Below, in pieces: positions 8,151-16,285 of a stretch of 64,000 bases of DNA. The stretch is from Paenibacillus pabuli NBRC 13638 (GTDB lineage: Bacteria; Bacillota; Bacilli; Paenibacillales; Paenibacillaceae), in assembly GCF_001514495.1 (NCBI RefSeq), contig NZ_BCNM01000028.1, forward strand, positions 17,663-81,662. Reading direction: 5' to 3'. A program made the translations under genes and the position numbers. Under the pieces are notes generated by a model. That model did no database searches, was not told the DNA's origin, and was given only the letters and a program-made list of their open reading frames with translations. Each line of letters begins with the position of its first letter. The stretch's first letter is position 1.

Positions 8151-9335
8151 CTACGAATTCAGCGATATCGACCCGATAAACTCGGCAAAAACGTCATTTC
8201 CGAATAGGATGCCCTGCTCACTAAGCCGGAAGCCATCTGGCGTCTTCTCAAGCAGTCCTGCATTCAACATTTTGCTTAAAGGCTTCGCAAACACTTCCTC
8301 CATAGACTCCCCGAACTGTTCGCTGAACCGCGATGATGAAGCGCCTTCCAGCATTCTCAGTCCAACCATCAGGTAATCTTCCATCGCCTCGGCACGGCTG
8401 ATCTCAAAATGATCAAGACGCGGCAGCCCTGCTTTGGAGGCTTCAACATACGGGTTTATACCTTTAATATTCATATGACGTTCACGGCCCACATATCCAT
8501 GTGCACCTGCACCCAGACCGTAATAGTCCTCATTCCGCCAATACGTAATATTGTGACGACTCTCAAAGCCAGGTTTGGCAAAGTTACTGATCTCGTATTG
8601 TCCGTAACCCGCTTCTTTCATACGCTTCATTAACAGAAGATACATTTGCAGCTCGTCATCTTCATGAGGAAGCGGCAATTGATTTTTCTGATATAGCGTA
8701 TGGAAAAGGGTATTCTCTTCCACCTTGAGACTGTATATGGAGTAATGCGGCAGATCCAGTTCCAGCGCTTTGTCGATACTCTCGTTCAGCATCTCAACCG
8801 TCTGGTTTGGCAAACCAAACATGAGGTCAATGGACAAGTTATGCAATCCAGCTGCTCTAGCGTTCTCCAGACTACGGTATACATCATCTGTATTATGAAT
8901 CCGGCCAATGCCTGTAAGCAGATCATTTTGAAATGCCTGTACCCCGAAGCTGACGCGGTTAACCCCGCCTTCCTTCATGACGGCAAGCTTCTCCGCATCG
9001 GTCGTGCCCGGGTTTGCTTCCATCGAGAATTCGATATCATCCGCCCAGTTTGGGAAATAGGTCTTAACTGATTTCAGGAATACGGCCATTTCATCCGGCT
9101 TCAATGCAGTCGGCGTGCCGCCGCCCACAAATATGGTTTTGATTTCTCCCGGCGGATTCGCTTGGACCGTATGTTCCATCTCCCGTTCCAGCGCTTCAAG
9201 GTATTGCATTACAGGCTGGTCCTTCAATACATAGGAGTTAAAATCGCAGTAGAAACATTTATTTGTGCAAAAGGGAATGTGAAGATACACCGCTTGGGGT
9301 GCACCTGTTTTCCGGCTGTGTGCTGCCAATGTCAT
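8151..9335 (-). CDS. hemW: Radical SAM heme chaperone HemW (HemN-like)
   Basis: A 394-residue radical SAM protein of the HemN/HemW family. The N-terminal motif HIPFCTNKCFYCDFNSY contains the CxxxCxxC cluster. The short length and lack of an extended HemN N-terminus fit HemW, a heme chaperone, better than coproporphyrinogen oxidase. Other family marks are IFVGGGTPTAL and SMEANPGT. The start is placed at the ATG at 9335, with GAGGGGGA upstream; a longer frame from 9371 would begin inside the terminator hairpin at 9354-9384. It follows lepA as in Bacillus. Confidence 0.93.
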   Translation of the reverse strand: MTLAAHSRKTGAPQAVYLHIPFCTNKCFYCDFNSYVLKDQPVMQYLEALEREMEHTVQANPPGEIKTIFVGGGTPTALKPDEMAVFLKSVKTYFPNWADDIEFSMEANPGTTDAEKLAVMKEGGVNRVSFGVQAFQNDLLTGIGRIHNTDDVYRSLENARAAGLHNLSIDLMFGLPNQTVEMLNESIDKALELDLPHYSIYSLKVEENTLFHTLYQKNQLPLPHEDDELQMYLLLMKRMKEAGYGQYEISNFAKPGFESRHNITYWRNEDYYGLGAGAHGYVGRERHMNIKGINPYVEASKAGLPRLDHFEISRAEAMEDYLMVGLRMLEGASSSRFSEQFGESMEEVFAKPLSKMLNAGLLEKTPDGFRLSEQGILFGNDVFAEFIGSISLNS

Positions 9336-9353
9336 GGCAAGTCCCCCTCTATT

Positions 9354-9384
9354 TGAAAAAAGGAAAGCCATCCGGCTTCCCTTT
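9354..9384 (-). terminator. Terminator between lepA and hemW
   Basis: Minus-strand GGGAAGCC pairs with GGCTTTCC, followed by TTTTTT. It lies about 20 nt upstream of the hemW ATG, so it may end the lepA transcript or act as an attenuator for hemW. Confidence 0.75.
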
Positions 9385-9418
9385 CAGCTTGGTTTATTGG
9401 TTATTCTGTGATGTAACT

Positions 9419-9440
9419 ACGTTTGCAAGCAAACGTCCTA
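9419..9440. repeat. 22-bp palindromic direct repeat, copy 1
   Basis: ACGTTTGCAAGCAAACGT plus CCTA; the first 18 bases are a perfect palindrome (8+2+8). The same 22 bases recur at 9540-9561 across the lepA stop codon, and resemblance continues beyond it (AATTCAATTTT against ATCATCAATTTT), as though the 3' end of lepA had been locally duplicated. Confidence 0.8.
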
Positions 9441-9539
9441 CAATTCAATTTTGATACACACACTCAGTGTTGTACCCAAGACAAAATATCGTTTATCCTT
9501 TCATACACAAATTATTGTTGTACCAAAAGGATTCACATG

Positions 9540-9561
9540 ACGTTTGCAAGCAAACGTCCTA
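9540..9561. repeat. 22-bp palindromic direct repeat, copy 2 (lepA 3' end)
   Basis: Identical to 9419-9440. The last three bases are the lepA stop codon on the minus strand, so the palindrome begins immediately after lepA. The hairpin may protect or end the transcript, although no T run follows. Confidence 0.8.
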
Positions 9562-11373
9562 ATCATCAATTTTCAGCACCGCCATGAACGCTTCCTGCGG
9601 CACCTCTACGTTACCGACCTGCTTCATCCGCTTCTTACCTTCCTTCTGCTTCTCAAGCAGTTTCCGTTTCCGCGAGATGTCACCGCCATAACACTTGGCA
9701 AGTACGTTTTTACGCATCGCTTTTACCGTTTCACGAGCTACAACCTTGGTTCCTACAGATGCCTGGATCGGCACCTCAAACATTTGCCGTGGAATCAGCT
9801 CGCGCAGCTTCTCACAGATAATGCGTCCACGGTTATACGCACGGTCACGGTGAACGATGAAGGACAGGGCATCGACCTGCTCCCCATTAAGCAAGATGTC
9901 CATTTTTGCCAGATTGGACTGACGATAACCGGACAGTTCATAGTCAAACGATGCATATCCTTTGGTGCTTGATTTCAACTGGTCAAAGAAGTCATATACA
10001 ATCTCGGACAACGGAATCTCATACGTAATGGTAACCCGAGTTGTGTCCAAATATTCCATATTCACATATTCACCACGTTTGTTCTGACAAAGCTCCATAA
10101 TGGTACCCACATAATCATTCGGTACGATGATCGAAGCCTTCACATACGGTTCCTCAACAAAATCAATTCTTCCCACTTCAGGATAGTTGGATGGGTTATC
10201 GATTTGCATCACTTCACCGTTGGTCAGCGTTACGTGGTAGATTACACTTGGTGCGGTCGTGATCAACGGAATGTTGAACTCACGTTCAATCCGCTCCTGA
10301 ATAACATCCATGTGAAGCAGTCCAAGGAATCCACAACGGAATCCAAAACCGAGTGCACTGGAAGTCTCCGGCTCAAAGCTGAGCGACGCATCGTTCAACT
10401 GTAATTTCTCCAGCGCTTCACGCAGGTCAACATAATCCGATGTTTCAATCGGATAGAGACCGCAGTAAACCATTGGATTGATTTTACGGTAACCCGGTAA
10501 AGGTTCCGCTGTTGGATTTTTGGCGTCTGTTACCGTATCCCCGACTTGGGTATCCCCCACATGCCGGATTCCTGCAACGACAAAACCAACATCACCCACG
10601 TTCAGCTCGTCCACAATCGTCATCCGAGGTTTAAACGCGCCTACCTCGATAACTTCGAATGATTTTCCTGTTGCCATCATTTTGATTTTGGAACCGGACT
10701 TGATTTTACCGTCAATGACACGAATATACACGATAACACCTTTGTATGGGTCATAGTGCGAGTCAAAAATCAGTGCTTTCAAGGGCTGGTCAGGGTCCCC
10801 TTGTGGCGCAGGCACACTTTGCACCACTTGTTCCAGAATCTCTTTGATCCCGATGCCTGCTTTGGCTGAAGCCAGTACCGCATTGCTCGTGTCCAATCCA
10901 ATGACATCTTCCACTTCCTGCTTTACCCGATCCGGGTCAGCACTTGGAAGGTCAATTTTGTTAATGACCGGTAAAATTTCGAGATCATTATCTAATGCCA
11001 GATACACGTTAGCCAGCGTCTGGGCTTCAATACCCTGGGCCGCATCCACCACCAATAAAGCACCTTCACATGCAGCAAGGCTGCGGGACACTTCATATGT
11101 GAAGTCTACGTGTCCAGGCGTATCAATCAGATTCAAAAGATACTCTTCGCCGTCATCGGCTTTGTAAGTCAGCGCTACCGCCTGCAGCTTGATCGTAATT
11201 CCACGCTCGCGTTCAAGCTCCATTTGGTCTAATACTTGTTCTTGCATTTCCCGTGTAGTAAGCGCACCTGTGTACTCCAAGATCCGGTCCGCAAGTGTTG
11301 ATTTGCCGTGATCTATATGTGCAATAATTGAAAAGTTACGAATTTTACGTTGTCTTGCCCGAATGTCAGTCAT
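9559..11373 (-). CDS. lepA: Elongation factor 4 (LepA)
   Basis: Ribosome-associated GTPase (EF-4) of 604 residues. All GTPase motifs are visible: G1 AHIDHGKST (about residue 18), G2 ERGITIKL, G3 DTPGH, G4 NKID and a SAKAGIG G5. Domain II, EF-G-like domains III/V and the LepA-specific C-terminal domain (ending in GKKRMKQVGNVEVPQEAFMA) follow. The start at 11373 matches the conserved N-terminus MTDIRARQRKIRNFSIIAHID. It lies between yqxA and hemW as in Bacillus and has a recognisable promoter at 11411-11439. Confidence 0.98.
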   Translation of the reverse strand: MTDIRARQRKIRNFSIIAHIDHGKSTLADRILEYTGALTTREMQEQVLDQMELERERGITIKLQAVALTYKADDGEEYLLNLIDTPGHVDFTYEVSRSLAACEGALLVVDAAQGIEAQTLANVYLALDNDLEILPVINKIDLPSADPDRVKQEVEDVIGLDTSNAVLASAKAGIGIKEILEQVVQSVPAPQGDPDQPLKALIFDSHYDPYKGVIVYIRVIDGKIKSGSKIKMMATGKSFEVIEVGAFKPRMTIVDELNVGDVGFVVAGIRHVGDTQVGDTVTDAKNPTAEPLPGYRKINPMVYCGLYPIETSDYVDLREALEKLQLNDASLSFEPETSSALGFGFRCGFLGLLHMDVIQERIEREFNIPLITTAPSVIYHVTLTNGEVMQIDNPSNYPEVGRIDFVEEPYVKASIIVPNDYVGTIMELCQNKRGEYVNMEYLDTTRVTITYEIPLSEIVYDFFDQLKSSTKGYASFDYELSGYRQSNLAKMDILLNGEQVDALSFIVHRDRAYNRGRIICEKLRELIPRQMFEVPIQASVGTKVVARETVKAMRKNVLAKCYGGDISRKRKLLEKQKEGKKRMKQVGNVEVPQEAFMAVLKIDD

Positions 11374-11410
11374 TCCTTACCCCCAGAAACAGCCTAGTGT
11401 CAATCACTTC

Positions 11411-11439
11411 ATTATAACAGTTGATGCAGGGTGCATCAA
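11411..11439 (-). promoter_or_regulatory. Sigma-A promoter of lepA overlapped by a palindrome
   Basis: TTGATG (11434-11439), a 17-nt spacer and TATAAT (11411-11416) on the minus strand. The -35 box and part of the spacer lie within a perfect palindrome TTGATGCA-N3-TGCATCAA at 11421-11439, which could be an operator or a short terminator hairpin for yqxA. Confidence 0.7.
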
Positions 11440-11518
11440 TCCCGCGTTGCCTCAACTTTATCATAACCGTTACAATAGCCAACTCCAAGGGTTTAGTTTG
11501 CCTGTATTCCAGGGCGTT

Positions 11519-11881
11519 TTATTCAGCTACACCGCTAAATAAGGAGACGACCCACTTCATTCCGTTATGGGACAGATTTTGAAGGAGCCCCGCGGTTTTA
11601 TCAGCGAGCACGTCGACAGGGGCCTTGTTCTGTTCTGCACCGAGTACCTGGCTCGGAGTGAGAACGGGCACAACAGGCACTTCCTTAACCTCCTGTTGGA
11701 CGGGCTTGATTGGCACAGATTCGGCTGTTGGTGACACAGGCTCTGTTTTTACAACGGCCGGGTTGCCTCCCGAATCATTACCCATATGAAAGTTGCTGCC
11801 AGCCAGCTGCATTCCGAACAGAACACCCAGCAGCATTAGTACGCAGATGGAAAATAATCTTTTACCGAATCTGGACACCAT
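11519..11881 (-). CDS. yqxA: YqxA-like protein (DUF3679)
   Basis: A 120-residue protein with one N-terminal membrane segment (about residues 8-27, RLFSICVLMLLGVLFGMQLAG), a Pro/Val-rich linker and a C-terminal amphipathic region. Position between spoIIP and lepA and this architecture match YqxA of Bacillus (DUF3679), a protein of unknown function encoded downstream of spoIIP and probably made during sporulation. Sequence similarity to YqxA is judged mainly from the N-terminus and the gene order. Confidence 0.75.
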   Translation of the reverse strand: MVSRFGKRLFSICVLMLLGVLFGMQLAGSNFHMGNDSGGNPAVVKTEPVSPTAESVPIKPVQQEVKEVPVVPVLTPSQVLGAEQNKAPVDVLADKTAGLLQNLSHNGMKWVVSLFSGVAE

Positions 11882-11926
11882 CTTCGCCTCCTGTCTATAT
11901 TTCTAGTTCTTACATATTGAAATGGC

Positions 11927-13222
11927 TTAGCCGCCTTTTGATGTTTTAACTGCGCTCGCTTTGTCCACTTTCTGTTCCTCCCAGTACACTTGTGCAATCA
12001 TGTCGGCTAGTACTTTGGAGGTTCGTTCCAATTCAGCAGCCGTATTGTCGATACCACCAATTTCGATCAAAATGCTATTGGGTGAGAGCGTCTGATTGTA
12101 TTCACCATTGTTGGCTCCGCCGCCGTCCTTACCCCAGACGCCCCGGGATACCCCCGGATACTTCGCTTCAAGCTTTTTATGAATTTTCGCCGCAAAGGCT
12201 TCATTTTGCTGCCAATTTGGATTCTCATGTCCAATAATGAAATATACTTTGGCATAACCCAAATTATTAATGGTTGTTGTTGTTTTGCTATGACGTTGTG
12301 AATCACGGTGTATATCAATGAGGTATGTGAGATCGTCATTTTGAGCCAGCGCAGCTTTCACGGTCTGACGGGAGTATTTATAGGAATAGTTCCAGTTATA
12401 ATCCTTAACTTTGGTTGGATAATCTTCTTTGGCATGTTCCACTCCGATTCCCAGCTTTTCGAGACTGTCAGACAAGTAGGTTCCCACTTGAAAAACGTTT
12501 CCTGTGGATTTACCAGAGGACGGATTGTCACTCTTCGTGCCAAGAAGCGGATTATACCCTTCACGCGGATGGGAATGGTAGACAAGAACTGCCTTTTTCC
12601 CTGTCGTCGGTGTGCTTGGATCATCTTTCCCGCCACTCTTTGGTGGCGGATCTTCCTTCACTTCGCCATCATCGGACCCTTTCGGATCGGATGGCTCGCT
12701 GTGGTCTTGACCTGGTGGAACATGCTGTTCACCGCCCGACTTCCCTCCACCTGTAGATGCAGTATCCGTGAGTCCCGGACCCGGCTGGTAGTCTTCCGGT
12801 GCTTCCGATTTTTCATTTCCCGAGCCAGGTCGCAGCAAGACGGGCTGATTCGAACCCATACCCGGCATTTCTCTAGCGATCAAGCTTTTCGGGTCCTGCG
12901 GATTCACATTCGTCAGCAACTGGAATACAAATGAAGTCAGGTTCTCACCGGAAAACGCAGAGGTCTGTTCCTTCTGTGTAAGGTGCGGCATTTCCATGCC
13001 GAGCATGTCCACAAAAAAACGGCTTGATACGGCACCCGCAAATCCTTTCATGGAAGAAACCGGTGAGTTATTCAAACGTTTCTCTGCCATTCCCCCTAGA
13101 CCGAGTACTACAAAAAACAAGGCAGATATGATCATAAGCAACAACAACGTACGGCCCATGGCCAGCACGTGCAGACATCTTTTTTTCCATTTACCAATAT
13201 TCCAGGCCAATATTTTGTTCAT
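11927..13222 (-). CDS. spoIIP: Stage II sporulation protein P (SpoIIP)
   Basis: Cell-wall amidase/endopeptidase that acts with SpoIID and SpoIIM to degrade septal peptidoglycan and drive engulfment. From the ATG at 13222 (AAGGAG about 8 nt upstream) the protein is 431 residues: an N-terminal membrane anchor (LLLLMIISALFFVVLGL), a long Gly/Ser/Pro/Asp-rich linker and the C-terminal SpoIIP domain beginning VLVYHSHPREGYNPLLG and containing YLIDIHRDSQR and SILIEIGGIDNTAAELERT. These supply the conserved His and Glu residues. The linker is longer and more acidic than I would expect. Gene order gpr-spoIIP is the usual one. Confidence 0.95.
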   Translation of the reverse strand: MNKILAWNIGKWKKRCLHVLAMGRTLLLLMIISALFFVVLGLGGMAEKRLNNSPVSSMKGFAGAVSSRFFVDMLGMEMPHLTQKEQTSAFSGENLTSFVFQLLTNVNPQDPKSLIAREMPGMGSNQPVLLRPGSGNEKSEAPEDYQPGPGLTDTASTGGGKSGGEQHVPPGQDHSEPSDPKGSDDGEVKEDPPPKSGGKDDPSTPTTGKKAVLVYHSHPREGYNPLLGTKSDNPSSGKSTGNVFQVGTYLSDSLEKLGIGVEHAKEDYPTKVKDYNWNYSYKYSRQTVKAALAQNDDLTYLIDIHRDSQRHSKTTTTINNLGYAKVYFIIGHENPNWQQNEAFAAKIHKKLEAKYPGVSRGVWGKDGGGANNGEYNQTLSPNSILIEIGGIDNTAAELERTSKVLADMIAQVYWEEQKVDKASAVKTSKGG

Positions 13223-13388
13223 GCCTCTGTCTCCTTCCCTGCTGGACAACGCTTATACTTCAACTCTATGAGCCTGCCAGATTTGATAGAACAGGAAAAA
13301 GAAGATTGCACCAAAAAAAAGAAAGTCCGATAGATTCGAACCTTCTTTGCAAGAGTTTCAGACATTTAACATTCGATATCAACCGTAA

Positions 13389-14390
13389 TCAATGGGTGTA
13401 GGCAGCTACATTCTCAGCATTAACCGCATCATGGAGCGCAGCATTAAGTCCTGTTGCAATAATGTTGGCAATATCCTCGACAAATTCATCGATTTCCTTG
13501 GGGGTAACGATCAGATCATGTCCCAGGGGCTCGAGCACCTCTTTTACCAAACTGAGCCGGTCATTCTCACTAATGTCGTCCAGCATGCCCATAATCTGTT
13601 TCGTCTGATCCGTCTCCTGCTGAAAATGGGTACGCATCATTTCGATAACGTTATTCACGATGGTCGATGCATAACATACGGTAGGCACCCCAATCGCAAT
13701 GCAGGGTACACCCAATATCTCTTGCGTTAACCCGCGTCGCTTGTTACCAATGCCTGAGCCAGGATGGATACCAATGTCCGCCACCTGAATCGTTGTGTTG
13801 ACACGCTCCAGTGAACGTGAAGCCAAGGCATCAATGGCTATGATGGCATCCGGCTTGGTTCGATCCACGATCGCTTGCACGATGTCACTGGACTCAATGC
13901 CTGTTGTACCCAGCACCCCGGGGGCAATTGCACTGACTTCCCGATAGCCAGGGGCAACCTGATCCGGCACTAATTCAAAATACTGACGGGTAACCATCAG
14001 ATTTTCTACCACCAACGGACCGAGAGAATCTGGTGTTACGTTCAGGTTGCCCAGTCCCACAATCAAAATCTTGGACGTCTTGTTAACGCCCGCCTTGGCC
14101 AAAAAGCCTTCCATTTCCCGCGTAAATTCTGCGGCAACCCGCTCCTGAAGCCCGGTATCGCCGTTACGAAGTGCCGGGACCTCCAATGTGACATAATGCC
14201 CCTTCACACGCCCAATTGCTGTGGCGGCGGCATCATCAAGCACATCAATACGCGTAATGGTAATCCCGTCTTTCTGATCCACATCTTCCCGCAGCCCGGG
14301 AATCGTCTGCTGCTGTTTACCCTGAGCCATTTCCTTGGAGTCAATTGCCAAATCGGTACGAACTGTATAGTTTTGCAAATCCAGTGTCAT
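13389..14390 (-). CDS. gpr: Germination protease (GPR), spore protease
   Basis: Aspartic-type endopeptidase that degrades small acid-soluble spore proteins during germination; it is made in the forespore as a zymogen. The 333-residue protein begins with the propeptide region MTLDLQNYTVRTDLAIDSKEM and contains the conserved core KILIVGLGNLNVTPDSLGP and IAIDALASRSLERVNTTIQ. The start has GGGAGG upstream. A promoter with sigma-G features is at 14422-14451. It lies upstream of spoIIP and divergent from rpsT, as in Bacillus. Confidence 0.97.
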   Translation of the reverse strand: MTLDLQNYTVRTDLAIDSKEMAQGKQQQTIPGLREDVDQKDGITITRIDVLDDAAATAIGRVKGHYVTLEVPALRNGDTGLQERVAAEFTREMEGFLAKAGVNKTSKILIVGLGNLNVTPDSLGPLVVENLMVTRQYFELVPDQVAPGYREVSAIAPGVLGTTGIESSDIVQAIVDRTKPDAIIAIDALASRSLERVNTTIQVADIGIHPGSGIGNKRRGLTQEILGVPCIAIGVPTVCYASTIVNNVIEMMRTHFQQETDQTKQIMGMLDDISENDRLSLVKEVLEPLGHDLIVTPKEIDEFVEDIANIIATGLNAALHDAVNAENVAAYTH

Positions 14391-14421
14391 CTGTCCCTGC
14401 CTCCCTTAACGCATTTGAGCA

Positions 14422-14451
14422 TATTGTGTGGGAAAATGATGTGCTTTATGC
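14422..14451 (-). promoter_or_regulatory. Probable forespore (sigma-F/G) promoter of gpr
   Basis: Minus-strand GCATA (14447-14451), an 18-nt spacer and CACAATA (14422-14428). The sigma-F/G consensus is GHATR-N18-CATWHTA; there is one mismatch in the -10 box. It is located 32 nt upstream of the gpr ATG. Confidence 0.65.
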
Positions 14452-14480
14452 AGTACTGTCGAACTTCATAGGAAAATTGG

Positions 14481-14509
14481 TTGCAATTTGCATGCTAGCG
14501 TGCTAGAAT
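14481..14509 (+). promoter_or_regulatory. Sigma-A promoter of rpsT
   Basis: TTGCAA (14481-14486), a 17-nt spacer and TAGAAT (14504-14509), 57 nt upstream of the rpsT start. Confidence 0.75.
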
Positions 14510-14565
14510 ATTTTAAGTTGTGAAACGTTTGTATTCATGCAAATGCCTTACAGGAGGTGAATGTA

Positions 14566-14838
14566 ATGCCAAACATCAAATCCGCTGTTAAACGCGTAAA
14601 AACGAGCGACAAGCGCCGCGCACTCAACGCTTCCCAGAAATCCGCACTCCGTACAGCTGTTAAAGCTGCTGATGCTGCTCTGGTAAGTAACGAAGTTGAT
14701 ACTGCAAAAGCTGCGATTCAAGCTGCTTCCAAAAAGCTGGACAAGGCTGTAACTAAAGGTCTGGTTCATAAAAATGCTGCAGCCCGCAAAAAGTCTCGCT
14801 TGGCGAAAAAACTGAACGCTCTTTCCGCACAAGCGTAA
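14566..14838 (+). CDS. rpsT: 30S ribosomal protein S20
   Basis: A 90-residue, strongly basic helical protein that binds 16S rRNA. The N-terminus MPNIKSAVKRVKTSDKRRALN and the C-terminal KNAAARKKSRLAKKLN are characteristic. The ATG at 14566 is preceded by AGGAGGTGA 5 nt upstream; an in-frame GTG at 14557 lies inside that ribosome binding site and is rejected. It is a single-gene unit with its own promoter and terminator, convergent with holA. Confidence 0.98.
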   Translation: MPNIKSAVKRVKTSDKRRALNASQKSALRTAVKAADAALVSNEVDTAKAAIQAASKKLDKAVTKGLVHKNAAARKKSRLAKKLNALSAQA

Positions 14839-14864
14839 GAAGCGTTACTTATACGATCTAATGG

Positions 14865-14900
14865 AAAAATCCTGAACAGCACGAGCTTTCAGGATTTTTT
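14865..14900 (+). terminator. Terminator of rpsT
   Basis: AAAATCCTGAA and TTCAGGATTTT form the stem with a GC-containing loop, followed by T residues. Confidence 0.9.
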
Positions 14901-14924
14901 AGTATCTGATTCTATAAGCACTCG

Positions 14925-14981
14925 AACAAAGCGGCTTCTAATTCGAAGATCCACCATCAACGAATTAGAGGCCGCTTTGTT
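14925..14981. terminator. Long hairpin between rpsT and holA
   Basis: ACAAAGCGGC-TTCTAATTCG pairs with CGAATTAGA-GGCCGCTTTGT, a stem of about 20 bp with one mismatch and a 15-nt loop. Neither strand has a long T run after it, so it is either a bidirectional terminator for convergent genes or a transcript-end stabiliser for holA. Confidence 0.6.
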
Positions 14982-15011
14982 GTATTATTAGGCTTCTTCA
15001 CAAGCTAATTT

Positions 15012-16028
15012 TTATGCTCCAAGTCTTAACAAGAACAGCTCAAGTCCCAGCACTTTATCCACTGCGCCCGTCTTCATCTGATAGTCCAGCTCACTGAGAT
15101 GGCTCAGAATCAGCCTCAACCGTTCGGCCTGAAATTTCCGGGCCTGTTCACCAGCAATTTTGACAGCATAGGGATGCAAACCAAGCTGGCTGGCAATTTG
15201 CTGTTGGGAGTAGCTCTGCTGCCCCAATTCTTTCACCTGGATCATGATCCGGAACTGACGGGCGATCAACGCTGCAATTTTGATCGGTTCTTCACGCTGC
15301 TTCAGCAACTCATAAAAGAGACCCAAAGCCTTCTCCAAGCGTAAATTAGCCAGCTCCTCCACCAGCGCAAACACATTCTGCTCGGTGCTTCGCGCCACCA
15401 ATGACTCAATATCCGCGCGTTTAATTGTACCTCCGTTGCCCGCGAACAAACACAATTTGTCCACTTCCGCAGATAACGTCTGCAGGCCTGTCCCTGCGTA
15501 ACTTACCAGTGTATCAGCTGCTCCAGACTCAAATGATACATCCCGCTGCTTGGCCAGTTTCAAAATCCAATGAATCAGCTCCTCACCACTTAACGGAGCG
15601 AACGCCAGGACAACAGCTTGTTTCTTGGCTGCCTTCACAAGTTTTTTACGCTCATCCAGCTTATCCCCTTGAGCCAGAAAAACAATAATACTATAATCTG
15701 CCGGATTGTCCATATATGTTAGCAGCCGGTCAATCTGGTGATCAATCTTGGAATCCTTGCCGGCTGTGAACAGATTGGCATCGCGAACGATAATGAGTTT
15801 ACGCGGGACAAGAAAAGGAACCGTCTCCGCTTCTTCAATAACCACTTCCACAGCTGTTTCAGACAGATCATACGGAATGATCGCAAATTCACGGTGCTCT
15901 TCTTCAATCACCTGTTGTTTTAGCATATCCGTAAATTGCTGTATCTGGTATTTCTCCGTTCCGTACAGCACATATACCGGAGCTGTTTCCCCATTACGTA
16001 TTGCCTTTGTTGCACTTTTTACATCCAT
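15012..16028 (-). CDS. holA: DNA polymerase III delta subunit
   Basis: Clamp-loader subunit that opens the beta clamp. The 338-residue protein has an N-terminal AAA+-like domain beginning with APVYVLYGTEKYQIQQF, the middle lid region, and the C-terminal collar (QSYSQQQIASQLGLHPYAVKIAGEQARKF region) that is typical of HolA. The ATG at 16028 is used; a GTG codon immediately before it could also initiate. AAGGGGG lies upstream. The position between comEC and rpsT agrees with Bacillus, although an accessory block has entered between comEC and holA here. Confidence 0.95.
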   Translation of the reverse strand: MDVKSATKAIRNGETAPVYVLYGTEKYQIQQFTDMLKQQVIEEEHREFAIIPYDLSETAVEVVIEEAETVPFLVPRKLIIVRDANLFTAGKDSKIDHQIDRLLTYMDNPADYSIIVFLAQGDKLDERKKLVKAAKKQAVVLAFAPLSGEELIHWILKLAKQRDVSFESGAADTLVSYAGTGLQTLSAEVDKLCLFAGNGGTIKRADIESLVARSTEQNVFALVEELANLRLEKALGLFYELLKQREEPIKIAALIARQFRIMIQVKELGQQSYSQQQIASQLGLHPYAVKIAGEQARKFQAERLRLILSHLSELDYQMKTGAVDKVLGLELFLLRLGA

Positions 16029-16081
16029 CACGGTGCCCCCTTATCCCTCTTATCCTACCAGAAAACGTGACAGACAACAAA

Positions 16082-16115
16082 GGGACCTTACATCCGATTA
16101 ACGGATGAAGGCCCC
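16082..16115 (-). terminator. Terminator of the ECF sigma/anti-sigma operon
   Basis: GGGACCTTACATCCG pairs with CGGATGAAGGCCCC with mismatches; the minus strand continues CCCTTTGTTGT. It contains the stop codon of the candidate small ORF 16088-16225. Confidence 0.6.
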
Positions 16116-16225
16116 TGTCCTACATCTATATAAACGCGGACACCAACGATTCTAGAAAAGGCTGGTGCGCGGTCATACGACGTCAGTTGTTCCAACTGAG
16201 ATAGGACGTTTTTGGTTAATTCCAT
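16088..16225 (-). CDS. Candidate 45-residue small protein
   Basis: An ATG at 16225 opens a 45-codon frame (MELTKNVLSQLEQLTSYDRA...). AGGAG is present upstream but about 12 nt from the ATG, which is longer than ideal. The stop codon lies in the hairpin at 16082-16115. There is no recognisable domain. It follows the anti-sigma gene on the same strand and might be co-transcribed. A frame of this length can occur by chance, so confidence is low. Confidence 0.35.
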   Translation of the reverse strand: MELTKNVLSQLEQLTSYDRAPAFSRIVGVRVYIDVGQGPSSVNRM

Positions 16226-16285
16226 TATATTCTGTCACTCCTGGAGTGTTCGGCAAATCTAAAGGGCAAACATCTGATTTACAGC

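Noticed and set aside
9336..9371. Extended N-terminus of HemW from 9371
   Set aside because: The extra codons lie in the terminator hairpin and the protein would exceed the normal HemW length.
13329..13345. Sequence resembling a tRNA T-loop (GATTCGAACC)
   Set aside because: No acceptor, D or anticodon stems can be paired around it.
16170..16216. Hairpin with CAGTTG/CAACTG followed by TTTTT on the plus strand
   Set aside because: There is no plus-strand gene upstream that it could terminate, and it lies inside the candidate small ORF on the other strand.
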